A DNA stretch of 53,295 nt from an uncultured Shimia sp. (GCA_937897325.1 CALCOY010000033.1:1-53295); one strand, 5' to 3'. Counted from the first letter of the stretch, positions 14,991 through 24,282 are shown. Notes: generated from the sequence alone by a model not told the origin. Program-made: numbers and translations.

Positions 14991-16661
14991 TCACGGAAAA
15001 TGCGCCCGGATTGTTGCATCATACTTCGGTATGACGGAAGGGTTGGAAAAGGTTAGACGGAGTTCGCGGACCGGATCGCTGGGATCAAAATCCGGGGTTT
15101 GCGCGGCCAGATCGTAGTATCTGCGGGCATTGGCAAGATCGCCAAGGCTGATCTCTGCCGCAGCCGCCAAAACATAGCCACGGTCGTCGCCGAGATCGAT
15201 GATCTGCCGGGCGCGTTCCAGCGAGGTGACGTAGTCAGACCGACGGAAGGCATCCATGGCCACGGGGATATGCATGTAGCCCGGTGCTTGGGGAATCGTT
15301 CTGAGAGCACGGTCGATCATGATCATGCCTTCGTCCCAATCCCCCTGCAGGCAAACCTGCCATCCCTGAAGGAAATTCAACGATGGCCGATAGGGATTGA
15401 TTGTTAGGCCCGTCTCATAGGCGGCGATCGCGTCCTCGCGCATACCCTTGGCGGAGAGAATGGAGCCGAGATGTTCATGTGCAGTGACGTTGCTTGGGTC
15501 AAGCTGAACGGCCCGACGCGCGGCGCTGAGCGCCACATCAAGGTGTTCGTCCCCCTGAGGATCGCTGGATCGCGACCAGTTCAGGAATTGCATCAGCGCG
15601 TGCTGCGCCCAGACCGACGCATTTACGGAGCCGGCATTGACCAAGTCATTCAGGCAGGCCGTCACCCGATCGCGCTTGGTCACGGATTTGGTGGTGTCGA
15701 AGACGAAGGCGCGGGTCAGGCATTCGTATTCGCTGCCGGATCGATGCCCGAGCCGGGCCTCGCGCTCGCGGATGCGGGTGATCATATCGCTGACTACCAC
15801 CCCATGTTCGCCTGCGATCTCCAGAGCGACGCCGCTTACGAGTATACGGAGAATCCGTTGGTAATCGGCGTCGTTTTCGGGCAGGTTCAACTCCCGGCTC
15901 CAGATCACGCGCTGTGTCGGATCGGAAAGGGTGATCACCATCGACTGGTCGCCGGGTATCGTTTGACCTTTCAGCGTGTAGTGGACGCTGAGGTCTTCAT
16001 GTCGATGCGGGGTTGCCCTGATATCGTGTACAAGCAAAGTGTCCCCGTTCGACAGGTCGTTGATTAGCTGTGCTCGAACTCCAAGAATTGTGCGTGCGCG
16101 TTGGCCGTCCTCGGGCGCTTCAAAGGGCAGCACATCAATCGTAGGGATGGTGATCGGCATCGGCCGGGGCCAGGCAAACCAGATGGCCGCTGCGATAACC
16201 AACGCCAACAGCGTACCGCCGATACTAAGGAATGGACTGGCCCAAATGCGCCTTATTTGGACCGAGTCTGCCGAAGGCCGGGCCTGGCGGACGAAGGTGG
16301 GCACATAGCGCCCACGCGGCATTTCGATCCGAACAGACAGGCCGCGACCCTCTGGTGAGGCGTTGAACTCGGCAAGCGCGTCGCGCAGGCGGCGCGCGGT
16401 CACACGAACAATCGGATCGGCGCCGGGATCGAAATCGCTGTCCTTGCCCAGCACATCCACCCCGATGGCATAAGCCTTGATCGCACTAGCTTCGCCTGCA
16501 ATATCGCGTCGGACAACATACTCAAGAAATTCAGCGAGGCGTGGGGCATTGCAAAAGGCCTCCGCGGAGAGCGTCGCTGCAAGCGCTGCCTCCTTTTCTG
16601 TAGTCTCGAAATCTGTGCTGCCGTCGGTTGGATCTGTCATCGCCACCAACGTGATTCCCAT
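14991..16661 (-). CDS. Membrane TPR protein with N-terminal regulatory-type domain
   Basis: The 556-residue protein has three parts. Residues about 25-125 (PRLAEFLEYVVRR, IKAYAIGVDVLGKDSDFDPGADPIVRVTARRLRDAL, MPRGRYVPTF) match the N-terminal module often found in proteins loosely annotated as adenylate cyclase or TPR proteins. One transmembrane helix follows at about 146-168 (LSIGGTLLALVIAAAIWFAW). The outer part has a strand-rich domain starting TIDVLPFE (TolB-like) and then TPR helices around 380-530 (AARRAVQLDPSNVTAHEHLGSILSAKGMREDAIAAYETGL). No cyclase catalytic domain is present. The layout suggests a membrane-spanning sensor or scaffold. ATG 16661 and ATG 16640 are both possible starts. 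Confidence 0.75.
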   Translation of the reverse strand: MGITLVAMTDPTDGSTDFETTEKEAALAATLSAEAFCNAPRLAEFLEYVVRRDIAGEASAIKAYAIGVDVLGKDSDFDPGADPIVRVTARRLRDALAEFNASPEGRGLSVRIEMPRGRYVPTFVRQARPSADSVQIRRIWASPFLSIGGTLLALVIAAAIWFAWPRPMPITIPTIDVLPFEAPEDGQRARTILGVRAQLINDLSNGDTLLVHDIRATPHRHEDLSVHYTLKGQTIPGDQSMVITLSDPTQRVIWSRELNLPENDADYQRILRILVSGVALEIAGEHGVVVSDMITRIREREARLGHRSGSEYECLTRAFVFDTTKSVTKRDRVTACLNDLVNAGSVNASVWAQHALMQFLNWSRSSDPQGDEHLDVALSAARRAVQLDPSNVTAHEHLGSILSAKGMREDAIAAYETGLTINPYRPSLNFLQGWQVCLQGDWDEGMIMIDRALRTIPQAPGYMHIPVAMDAFRRSDYVTSLERARQIIDLGDDRGYVLAAAAEISLGDLANARRYYDLAAQTPDFDPSDPVRELRLTFSNPSVIPKYDATIRAHFP

Positions 16662-16713
16662 TAAAAACGGCTTCAGCTTACAGTTGAAGGTGGCTGATCA
16701 CACGCTCAATCGC

Positions 16714-17217
16714 CTATTCCGCGTCGAAAGAGCACTCCAGTCTCATCCAAAAGATGTGCTGTGGGCCTGCCGTGCCCAACATGTGCATCTTGTCGGTGTC
16801 CCAAAAGCCGCCCTTCCGGTAGCAGGCGATCGCCGCAGGGTTTGAGACATTGACGGTCAACAGCAGGCGGTGCCTGTCGGGGTAATGGTCTGCCACGTAG
16901 TCGCCCAGTATGCGAACGGCCCGTGTTGCGATCCCCTCATCCTGTCTCGTCCGATCGATCAGAAAGGCGCGCAAACCGACATCCGTGGGGCGCGCAAAGG
17001 CATAGCGCTTGTGATAAAGCCGGTCGATCTTGAAGAAACCTACCGGATGATCAGCCTCCAGAATGACGTGAAAGTCGACACCTGTCTCTGCGGCTTCAAA
17101 CGCTTCTTCGACCTGACCCGAGAATTTCTCTTGCTCGGGTGCCACGCGGATATGGGCGACACGCGGTAGGTCTTGGTGGCTCAGCGGTGCAAGCTTCAAT
17201 GGCTGCGACATTTTCAT
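16714..17217 (-). CDS. GNAT-family N-acetyltransferase
   Basis: The 167-residue protein has the GNAT fold in order: a first strand and helix (LAPLSHQDLPRVAHIRV), VGFFKIDRL, the acetyl-CoA loop LIDRTRQDEGIATRAV (R/Q-x-x-G-x-A form) near residue 90, and the final NVSNPAAIACYRKGGF at about 125-140. It transfers an acetyl group from acetyl-CoA to an unknown amine. It begins 7 bases after the lipoprotein gene stop, so it is probably the third gene of the pepF transcript. Confidence 0.88.
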   Translation of the reverse strand: MKMSQPLKLAPLSHQDLPRVAHIRVAPEQEKFSGQVEEAFEAAETGVDFHVILEADHPVGFFKIDRLYHKRYAFARPTDVGLRAFLIDRTRQDEGIATRAVRILGDYVADHYPDRHRLLLTVNVSNPAAIACYRKGGFWDTDKMHMLGTAGPQHIFWMRLECSFDAE

Positions 17218-17224
17218 GTCTGAC

Positions 17225-17674
17225 CTATGGCAGGGCGCGTTTGCAATCGATCTTATAACCCTTTTCGGTGGTTAGTCGGAACGTGTCGAACCCTCGAAAT
17301 TCGACCTTTGCGTCAAGTGGTGCACCGAAGCGACCGCGCGCCCAGCGTTCATGAGGCGTTCCAAGACCGTCGCGGCCATTTACTTCAATAGACGTGATGT
17401 TTATTGCCTCCACATTGCTGGACACCCGGCGACCCTGGCGGACATAGGTGCGGTTGACAGACAATGTCATGCGAATCTGCCGATGCCCGTAGGTTTCTGA
17501 ATACTCATAGTCGTAGATGGCATTCCGACCATCAAAACGCACATTCGACTTCGCAACAAATTCTCGGAGCGCGCCCGGAGAAGACCTTTCGGTGCAGGTC
17601 CAGTCGCCGATCTCAGGGGTGTGTGTGGCTGCTGTGCAGGCCGCAAGAGTCCCAAAAAGCCACAGCCACCTCAA
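17225..17674 (-). CDS. Putative lipoprotein
   Basis: The 149-residue protein starts MRWLWLFGTLAACTAA, a signal sequence ending in a lipobox with the lipidated cysteine at residue 13. The mature part is strand-rich (IYDYEYSETYGHRQIRMTLSVNRTYV, AKVEFRGFDTFRLTTEKGYKIDCKRALP) with a possible disulfide. I do not recognise the family. Its ATG overlaps the stop of pepF as ATGA, so it is translationally coupled to the peptidase. It would sit in the periplasm, anchored to a membrane. Confidence 0.72.
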   Translation of the reverse strand: MRWLWLFGTLAACTAATHTPEIGDWTCTERSSPGALREFVAKSNVRFDGRNAIYDYEYSETYGHRQIRMTLSVNRTYVRQGRRVSSNVEAINITSIEVNGRDGLGTPHERWARGRFGAPLDAKVEFRGFDTFRLTTEKGYKIDCKRALP

Positions 17675-19491
17675 TCCTCCATCGCCTCCAATTCGTCGAT
17701 GAAGCCTGAGATCATGCTTAGTCCTTTACTCCAGAATTTCGGATCGGAGGCGTCGAGGCCAAAGGGTTCCAGCAACTCTTTGTGGTGTTTTGATCCACCA
17801 GCTTTGAGCATGTCGAAATACTTGTCCTCGAAGTCCTCTGCACCTTCTGAATAGACCGAATAAAGCGCGTTCACGAGCCCGTCGCCGAACGCATAGGCAT
17901 AGACATAAAATGGCGAATGGACGAAATGCGGGATGTAGGTCCAGAAGGTCTCGTAGCCTTCCATGAATTCGAATGCGGGTCCGAGGCTTTCGCCCTGAAC
18001 GGACATCCAGAGCGCGTTGATGTCTTCGGGCGTCAACTCTCCACCGCGCCGCGCCTCGTGCAATTTGCACTCGAAGTCGTAGAACGCGATTTGGCGGACG
18101 ACTGTGTTGATCATGTCCTCAACTTTGCCAGCCAGAAGAACCTTACGCTGGTTCTGATCTGCAGCGCCGTCCAGCATCTTGCGGAAGGTCAGCATTTCGC
18201 CAAATACACTCGCCGTTTCGGCAAGCGTCAACGGGGTTGAGCTAAGCATTTCGCCTTGCCCGGCCGCCAGCACCTGATGAACTCCATGACCAAGCTCATG
18301 CGCCAAAGTCATAACGTCCCGGGGTTTGCCGAGGTAGTTGAGCATGACATAGGGGTGCACGTTGGTGACCGTTGGGTGGGCGAAGGCGCCCGGTGCCTTG
18401 CCGGGTTTGACGCCCGCGTCGATCCAACCGCTGCTGAAGAACGGCGCGGCGATTTCACCCATACGCGGGTCGAAGGCATTGTAGGCCTCCATCACGGTTT
18501 TCTCCGCGTCTTTCCAAGCTACGATGCTCGGATCATCCATCGGCAAGGGCGCGTTGCGGTCCCAGACCTGCATCTTGTCAACGCCAAGCCATTTGCGTTT
18601 CAGCTCATAGTATCGGTGGCTGAGCTTTGGGTAGGCTGCGACAACCGCATTCCGCAAGGCCTCTACGACTTCAGGTTCGACATGGTTGGAAAGGTGCCTC
18701 CCGGTTTGAGGGGTGGGCATCCCGCGCCAGCGGTCCAGGATCTCTTTTTCCTTGGCTTGCGTATTGTGAACACGCGCGAAGATCTTGATGTTGCTGCCAA
18801 AAACTTCTGCCAGTTCGCGGGCCGCCGTCTCGCGCTTTCCGCGGTCCGTGTCAGTCAGAAGGTTCAGTGTGCCTTCGATGTTGAGCGGCTCTCCGTCGAT
18901 TTGGAATTCCAGGCCTGCGATGGTTTCGTCAAAAAGACGTTCCCACGCGTCGCCAACAACGCCGAGGTCGTGCAGGAATTTTTCGAGCTCGTCGGACAGT
19001 TGGTAAGGCTTCATCGCGCGGATGCGGTCGAAAACCGGCTTGTAGCGGGCCAGATCCGGGTTCTGTGCCAGCAGCCCGTCCAAATGTTCGTCCTCCAGAC
19101 GATTGAGTTCCAGCGTAAAAAACACCAGCGGCGTTGTGTAGTTGGTGATCTTTTCCTGCACGTCCGACATGAATTTTGCCCGGCCCGCATCGGTCGTCAG
19201 TTGATAGTATCGCAAGCCCGCGAACGACATGATCCGGCCGGCGGTCTGGTTTATCTTTTCGTTGCGCAGAACGCAGCCGAGCAGTCCGGCGGCATCGAGA
19301 TTCGCAAGCTTGCCTTCGTAATCGCTCGCAAAATCGGCGCAGGCTTGTTCGAGCCAGTCGAGATCGCCTTTTAGCTCTGGCGCGTCTTCACCGGTGTAGA
19401 GATCGTCCAGGTTCCATTCAGGCAGATTGCCCAGCGGCTGGTCGCCCGCGCTGGCATTGGCATCGCGAACAGGGAAGGGGAGCTGGAACAT
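17671..19491 (-). CDS. pepF: Oligoendopeptidase F
   Basis: The 606-residue protein is an M3B zinc peptidase that cleaves oligopeptides in the cytoplasm. The zinc motif HELGH lies near residue 390 (TLAHELGHGVHQ), with the downstream glutamate in TLAETASVFGEML as third ligand. The N-terminal helical domain (WNLDDLYTG, then the LEFQIDGE segment) and the C-terminal FWTYIPHFVHSPFYVYAYAFG substrate-binding stretch are typical. Length is close to the family norm. ATG 19491 has GAGG upstream at a good distance. It leads a run of lipoprotein and acetyltransferase genes that overlap or nearly touch. Confidence 0.95.
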   Translation of the reverse strand: MFQLPFPVRDANASAGDQPLGNLPEWNLDDLYTGEDAPELKGDLDWLEQACADFASDYEGKLANLDAAGLLGCVLRNEKINQTAGRIMSFAGLRYYQLTTDAGRAKFMSDVQEKITNYTTPLVFFTLELNRLEDEHLDGLLAQNPDLARYKPVFDRIRAMKPYQLSDELEKFLHDLGVVGDAWERLFDETIAGLEFQIDGEPLNIEGTLNLLTDTDRGKRETAARELAEVFGSNIKIFARVHNTQAKEKEILDRWRGMPTPQTGRHLSNHVEPEVVEALRNAVVAAYPKLSHRYYELKRKWLGVDKMQVWDRNAPLPMDDPSIVAWKDAEKTVMEAYNAFDPRMGEIAAPFFSSGWIDAGVKPGKAPGAFAHPTVTNVHPYVMLNYLGKPRDVMTLAHELGHGVHQVLAAGQGEMLSSTPLTLAETASVFGEMLTFRKMLDGAADQNQRKVLLAGKVEDMINTVVRQIAFYDFECKLHEARRGGELTPEDINALWMSVQGESLGPAFEFMEGYETFWTYIPHFVHSPFYVYAYAFGDGLVNALYSVYSEGAEDFEDKYFDMLKAGGSKHHKELLEPFGLDASDPKFWSKGLSMISGFIDELEAMED

Positions 19492-19551
19492 GAAAGACCT
19501 CGGTTTTGTTTCGCTTATAGGTATGCGGGTTATCTACGGGCGGCAACCGGG

Positions 19552-20421
19552 TCAGAAGCGGAAAAGCTTGGCTGGGTTGTCGACAAGGATTCGTTGACGT
19601 TGATTATCGTCGATGACGCGATCAAGCGCGTCGAGAGCGTTGCCGCCGTTCGGCTGAGTGGCACCATTGAGCATGATATAGGGCCAGTCAGAGCCCCAAA
19701 GACACCGCTCTGGATTGGCCTTTGCAAGCTTTGCAACAATTCTATCGGCCTTTTCAAAGGGGGCGTTCGTCAGGCGATAAAGCCCCGACAGCTTGACCCA
19801 CACGCGACCCTCAGCCAGCAGCGCGCAGAGCGTATCAATGCCGGACCCGTCCGGATCAAGACCCGCAGAAGGCCAACCGCAATGATCGATGACCAGCGGG
19901 ACGGGCAGGGCGCGAATATCAGTGGCAAGCGCGTCAATATGCTGGTCAGCGTGCAGCAGCATCTGGACGTGCATGTCACGGTCGGCAAGGCGCGGGGCCA
20001 TTGCTTTTGCCCCCTCCCAACCAAGGATGCCGCCGTGTACGTAGTTGAGCCGAACCGCACAGATATTGGCGCTTGCAAAGTCATCTAGCTGCTGATCGCT
20101 AGCATTGTCGGGAAGCAAACCGACCCCTTTGAATCCATCGCCCAGGCGTTTGAGCGCGGAGATTGTCACCGAATTGTCGGAGCCATAGAGGATCGAATGT
20201 ACGATCAGCCCGCGTGAACATCCCAGGTTTTCAAGGTGTTCCTGGTAGAGCTTGATCCAGCTATCAAAGTCGATCCCTTCTGCCGGGTTCTCGACACGAC
20301 CGTCCCAAAGCGGGAACTCCGACCCGGCCAATAAGTGCACATGTGCGTCGCAGGCACCTTGCGGTGCTTTGCGATGTGGCGGCAGCGGGGTCGGAGGCGG
20401 CGACCCGAAGGGCTTATCCAT
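19552..20421 (-). CDS. Amidohydrolase family 2 metal hydrolase (PDC hydrolase-like)
   Basis: The 289-residue protein is a TIM-barrel amidohydrolase. The HxH motif is DAHVHLL near residue 26; VIDHCGWP near 178 supplies the central histidine; and WGSDWPY near 245 gives the catalytic aspartate. This set matches 2-pyrone-4,6-dicarboxylate lactonase and related ring-cleavage hydrolases. No aromatic-degradation genes are near, so the substrate is open. The ATG overlaps the DNA ligase stop by 8 bases, which makes it the last gene of the ligase operon. Whether it has any part in DNA repair is doubtful; it may simply be co-transcribed. Confidence 0.85.
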   Translation of the reverse strand: MDKPFGSPPPTPLPPHRKAPQGACDAHVHLLAGSEFPLWDGRVENPAEGIDFDSWIKLYQEHLENLGCSRGLIVHSILYGSDNSVTISALKRLGDGFKGVGLLPDNASDQQLDDFASANICAVRLNYVHGGILGWEGAKAMAPRLADRDMHVQMLLHADQHIDALATDIRALPVPLVIDHCGWPSAGLDPDGSGIDTLCALLAEGRVWVKLSGLYRLTNAPFEKADRIVAKLAKANPERCLWGSDWPYIMLNGATQPNGGNALDALDRVIDDNQRQRILVDNPAKLFRF

Positions 20422-22006
20422 AGAGCCTCAGCATTTCGTTCAGATCGTCCATCGTATTGGCCTCTTGCACCGGTTTGTCGTGACGCCAGCGTGACATTCG
20501 AGGAAAGCGCAGTGCAACCCCGGATTTATGCCGGCTGCTGGCCTGGATACCTTCGAAGGCGATCTCAAAAACATGTTCGGGTGTCACTTGCCGCACGGGG
20601 CCAAAGCGTTGCAGCGTGTTCTTTTTAACCCAGGCGGTTATCTTGCGAAACTCCTCGTCAGTCAGGCCAGAATAGGCCTTGGTAAAGGGCACAAGGTCGT
20701 TTCCTTTCCAGACCGCGAAAGTGAAGTCCGTGAACAGGTTTGCACGGCGTCCTGATCCAGATTGCGCATAGATCATCACCGCGTCGATGGTCAGCGGATC
20801 AAGTTTCCATTTCCACCAGTCGCCCTTCTTGCGGCCAATGAGGTACAGGGACGCCATGCGTTTCAACATGATCCCCTCTGCTTGGGCATCTCGCGCAGTC
20901 TGCCGGATTTGTGCGAGGCTCTCCCAATCTACAAAACCGATCGTGGGCGAAAGCCGCACCGGGGCGTCGTCGGGCAGGTCGGCGCAGAGATTGCTGAGTA
21001 GCAAACGTCGTTTTGCAAACTCAGTCTGGCGAAGGTCCTGCCCCTGCCATTCCAGCAGGTCATATGCGTAAAGGATCACGGGTGCCTCTTGCAGCAGCTT
21101 CTTCGGGACGGTCTTGCGCCCGATCCGTTTTTGAAGGGCATTGAAGTTCTGAGGCTGCCCCTTGCCCCAAGCAAGGATCTCTCCGTCTAAAACGGTGCCC
21201 ATGGGCAGGAAATCCATCGCGCGGGCGAGTTCAGGAAAGCGATCGGTCATCAGTTCTTCCCCGCGGGACCAGACGAAGTGCTGGCCGTCGCGCAGGATCA
21301 ACTGGCCCCGGATCCCGTCCCATTTCCATTCGGCGTGCCAATCCTCGGGCACGCCAAGATCCGAAGGTTCATCCTCTAGGGCATAGGCCAAATAAAACGG
21401 ATATGGGCGCGAGGCATCTGCTCCTGCATCCTCCGCTTCGATCAGGTCGTCCCACGTAATTGTCGCCGGATCCCAATTGCCCATGAGACGATGGGCCATT
21501 TCGGCCTCGTCCCGCTCAGTTGCGCGCGCCAGGGCTCGCGTCATCAGCTTTTGGCTGATGCCCACGCGAAAGCCGCCGGTGATCAGCTTGTTGAAGAGAA
21601 AGCGTTCCGTGTTTTCGAGTTGGTCCCAGGCGTCGAGAATAATCTCTTTGCGCTGAGGTTCTTCCATTTGGCCCAGACCTCGCACCAGGTTGATCCACTC
21701 TGCCAGCGGTTTGTCGATCTGGCGCGTGGCCGGTGGCAATAGGTGGGCGATGGTCTCAGAAAGATCGCCGACAATGGGGTAGCACTCCTCGAAGAGCCAC
21801 AATGGGATGCCAGCGCGTTCTGCCGCCCACTCGCGCAGTCGTGTCGTGGTGACTGCGCGCTTTGGTCTGCGACCGGAGAACATAGCGATGGTCCAGATCC
21901 GGTCCGGTTTGGGCGCGTTGGCGAAGTAATCGGCGAGCGCGGCAACCTTGACTTTTGTTTTTGTCGATTGGTCGATAGCGTTGAAAAGCGTAGCGAAATC
22001 CCTCAT
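20414..22006 (-). CDS. ATP-dependent DNA ligase
   Basis: The 530-residue protein has an N-terminal DNA-binding domain (RTKFNAIDQ-like start FATLFNAIDQST), the nucleotidyltransferase domain with active-site lysine in AEWKWDGIRGQLI near residue 230, LDGEILAW, and the C-terminal motif region GDWWKWKLDPLTIDAVMIYA and an OB-fold. It seals nicks with ATP. Its length and its ATGA overlap with the MBL exonuclease gene place it in the 'ligase-associated' repair cassette known from many bacteria, in which ligase, exonuclease, an Lhr-type helicase and a phosphoesterase are usually together. The last two are not in this window. Confidence 0.93.
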   Translation of the reverse strand: MRDFATLFNAIDQSTKTKVKVAALADYFANAPKPDRIWTIAMFSGRRPKRAVTTTRLREWAAERAGIPLWLFEECYPIVGDLSETIAHLLPPATRQIDKPLAEWINLVRGLGQMEEPQRKEIILDAWDQLENTERFLFNKLITGGFRVGISQKLMTRALARATERDEAEMAHRLMGNWDPATITWDDLIEAEDAGADASRPYPFYLAYALEDEPSDLGVPEDWHAEWKWDGIRGQLILRDGQHFVWSRGEELMTDRFPELARAMDFLPMGTVLDGEILAWGKGQPQNFNALQKRIGRKTVPKKLLQEAPVILYAYDLLEWQGQDLRQTEFAKRRLLLSNLCADLPDDAPVRLSPTIGFVDWESLAQIRQTARDAQAEGIMLKRMASLYLIGRKKGDWWKWKLDPLTIDAVMIYAQSGSGRRANLFTDFTFAVWKGNDLVPFTKAYSGLTDEEFRKITAWVKKNTLQRFGPVRQVTPEHVFEIAFEGIQASSRHKSGVALRFPRMSRWRHDKPVQEANTMDDLNEMLRLYG

Positions 22007-23004
22007 GCGGCTTCGCTTTCGGCGTCCTCACCGCCAAATTCCGTTGGCACAACTTGCGCGTTCCAGCCCTGTTCGTTCAGATATCGCGCAAAGATGTCCG
22101 TGTAACCGTGCGTAACATATATATTTTCCGCCTCCGTCGCCTTGATCGCATCCAAGAGCCCCCTCCAATCGGCATGGTCGGAAATCACGAAACCTCGGTC
22201 GCTTGCCCGCCGTCTACGTATCCCGCGCAGCTGCATCCAGCCTGACGCAAAGGCGTTTTCCTGCGTGCCGAACTTGCGCGCCCAAGCGGATCCAAGGGCC
22301 GAGGGTGGGGCCAGAACGATCGCGCCGGGGTGGTCTTTGGGGTTCAGATCGGCATTGGCCAGAAGTGAGTCCTGCAACTTGATCCCCTGGCTTCGAAGGA
22401 CGCCATTGGTGTTCTCAACCGCCGCGTGTGCCAGAATTGGACCAACATTCGGATCCAGCAATGACAAAAGGCGCTGTGCCTTTCCGAGCGCGTAGCATCC
22501 CAGGAAAGCCGTCTTGCCCGATGCGGCGCATGCCTTCCACCATGCGTTGATCCCAGCGGCGACCTCGGACTGCGGACGCCAGCGAAAAACCGGAAGGCCA
22601 AATGTGCTCTCGGTGATGAAGTGATGGCAGCGGATTGGTTCAAACGGTGCGGAAAGACCGTCATCCTCGACCTTATAGTCGCCGGAGGCCACCCATATCT
22701 CACCCGCGACCTCCACTCGAATTTGTGCGGAGCCGGGCACATGGCCTGCGGGATGAAATGAAACGCGCGCCCCGCCGATCTGACGCGTTTCACCATAGGC
22801 AATCGTGTCGAGCGCGATATCGCCGAGACGATGCCGGATGACTGGGGCGGCCATATTGGTCGAGAGATAGGAACCCATGCCCCATCGGGCGTGATCAGCA
22901 TGGCCGTGGGTGATGAGCGCTCTTTCCACCGGTCGCCAAGGGTCGATGTGAAAGTCGCCTGCGGGGCAATAGATACCCTCTTCGGTGAATGTCAGTGCCG
23001 CCAT
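22003..23004 (-). CDS. Ligase-associated MBL-fold DNA exonuclease
   Basis: The 333-residue protein is a beta-CASP-like metallo-beta-lactamase nuclease. The HxHxDH motif is ITHGHADHARWG near residue 35; FHPAGHVPGSAQ near 85, VASGDYK near 110 and FVISDHADWRGL near 270 supply the later metal ligands. This pattern is that of the exonuclease found next to ATP-dependent DNA ligases (distantly related to Artemis/SNM1). It should trim DNA ends in the cytoplasm before ligation. Its stop overlaps the ligase start as ATGA. Confidence 0.93.
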   Translation of the reverse strand: MAALTFTEEGIYCPAGDFHIDPWRPVERALITHGHADHARWGMGSYLSTNMAAPVIRHRLGDIALDTIAYGETRQIGGARVSFHPAGHVPGSAQIRVEVAGEIWVASGDYKVEDDGLSAPFEPIRCHHFITESTFGLPVFRWRPQSEVAAGINAWWKACAASGKTAFLGCYALGKAQRLLSLLDPNVGPILAHAAVENTNGVLRSQGIKLQDSLLANADLNPKDHPGAIVLAPPSALGSAWARKFGTQENAFASGWMQLRGIRRRRASDRGFVISDHADWRGLLDAIKATEAENIYVTHGYTDIFARYLNEQGWNAQVVPTEFGGEDAESEAA

Positions 23005-23032
23005 AAATGGCAGTTTAGCCCGTTTGACGCGC

Positions 23033-23989
23033 TTAGCCAGCCGCCTTCTGAAAGCGTGCCGTCATCATGTCGACGATCTGATTGCGGGTCTCAGCGTCTT
23101 CCATAAGCACTTCGTGTTCGCCATTCTCAACGATTTCGAGAATGCCATTCTTCCAGCCTTCCATCCGCTCATGGATGCGGGGCACATGCACAATACGCTC
23201 ATTCGACCCAAGAAACGTGATGCAGGGAACGTCTGGCGCCGACCGAACAGCAAGCGCTGTGGTTTCTTCAAGCGCTTCGTGCAGCCAGGTGACGCTTGGG
23301 CCACCAAGGCCCAGCTCGGGATGCGCGCGCAGCTGATCGCCCATCATGTCCCAGTTTTTCGGATCGGTTGTGAGCATATTGCCCTCGAAAGGCTCCAGAA
23401 GCGGATACGGATCGATCTTGGTTCCTGGTGCCAGACGCTGACCATGACCGATGGCAGGCATGATCCGTCCCAATGTCCAGGCGAGGGGTCGCAGATGTGG
23501 TGCGATGCGGATACCCCACATCGGTCCGGTGAAGGCCGCCGCTGCAATTGGCAGCCCCTCCATGACAGCGCGCAGACCGATGCAGCCGCCCATGGAATGG
23601 CCAAGGAGGAACCACGGCTTTGGCATCTCCAAAACACGCGCTGCCCTTATCATCGCCGATACATCGCGCTGGTAGTCCGAGAAGCTTCCGACATGGCCAA
23701 CGCGTGAATCGTCCATCAGACGGTCGGCCAGACCCTGGCCACGCCAGTCGATGGAAATCGTTGCAAAGCCGCGCGTCGCCAGGTCTCCGGCGGTGGGCGC
23801 ATACTTTTCGATATACTCCGTGCGACCGGGAAACAGCAAAACCGTCCCCCGTGCCGCTTCGGGTTTCCAGACGCCGACGCGCAGCCTGACACCATCAGAT
23901 GCGTTCACCCAATGCGCTACACCCTCAAGCGGGGCAGGACATACATCGGTAAACAGCGGTGCGAGTTCAAGCGGCGCGGCATCAAGCAT
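23033..23989 (-). CDS. Alpha/beta hydrolase (lysophospholipase-like)
   Basis: The 318-residue protein has the alpha/beta-hydrolase core: GTVLLFPGRTEYIEKYAPTAGDLATRGF with the oxyanion region, DWRGQGLADR, and the nucleophile elbow LLGHSMGGCIG with serine near residue 130. The late aspartate is likely in the FLGSNERIV region and the catalytic histidine in ENGEHEVLME. It resembles lysophospholipase/monoacylglycerol lipase (PldB-like) proteins. It begins 2 bases after the SCP2 gene and ends 28 bases before the exonuclease, so the genes probably share one transcript. No signal peptide is present. Confidence 0.88.
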   Translation of the reverse strand: MLDAAPLELAPLFTDVCPAPLEGVAHWVNASDGVRLRVGVWKPEAARGTVLLFPGRTEYIEKYAPTAGDLATRGFATISIDWRGQGLADRLMDDSRVGHVGSFSDYQRDVSAMIRAARVLEMPKPWFLLGHSMGGCIGLRAVMEGLPIAAAAFTGPMWGIRIAPHLRPLAWTLGRIMPAIGHGQRLAPGTKIDPYPLLEPFEGNMLTTDPKNWDMMGDQLRAHPELGLGGPSVTWLHEALEETTALAVRSAPDVPCITFLGSNERIVHVPRIHERMEGWKNGILEIVENGEHEVLMEDAETRNQIVDMMTARFQKAAG

Positions 23990-23991
23990 GA

Positions 23992-24282
23992 TCAGGCCAG
24001 AACAGTGCCAAGCTTCATGGCCATACCCATGTCGCCCTCGACTTTGAGCTTGCCGGTCATGAAGGCTGATGTGGGATTGGTTTCACCATCAAGGATCGAT
24101 TTGAAGGTCTCGGCATCGGCCACCAGAGTGACGTCGGTTTCGTCGTCAGAGGCGCGCGCGCCAGAGCTGTCCATCACGATGCTGCCTTCGCCTTCGATCT
24201 GGAACTTTGCCGTGCCGTCGAAATCCGCGCCGGACAGCTTTTCGTTCAGCATGGCCACGGCCTGATTTATGGTCTCACTCAT
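23992..24282 (-). CDS. SCP2 sterol-binding domain protein
   Basis: The 96-residue protein is a complete single SCP2 domain: AKFQIEGEGSIVMDSSGA, then DVTLVADAETFKSILDGETNPTSAFMTGKLKVEGDMGMAMKL. Stand-alone SCP2 proteins bind lipids or fatty acyl chains in the cytoplasm. It is the first gene of the minus-strand operon that continues with the alpha/beta hydrolase, which suggests a lipid link for these two. ATG 24282 is preceded by AAGGG. Confidence 0.92.
   Translation of the reverse strand: MSETINQAVAMLNEKLSGADFDGTAKFQIEGEGSIVMDSSGARASDDETDVTLVADAETFKSILDGETNPTSAFMTGKLKVEGDMGMAMKLGTVLA

Noticed and set aside
18256-19374. Long antisense frame across pepF
   Set aside because: The minus-strand gene has an intact peptidase motif set; the antisense frame has none.
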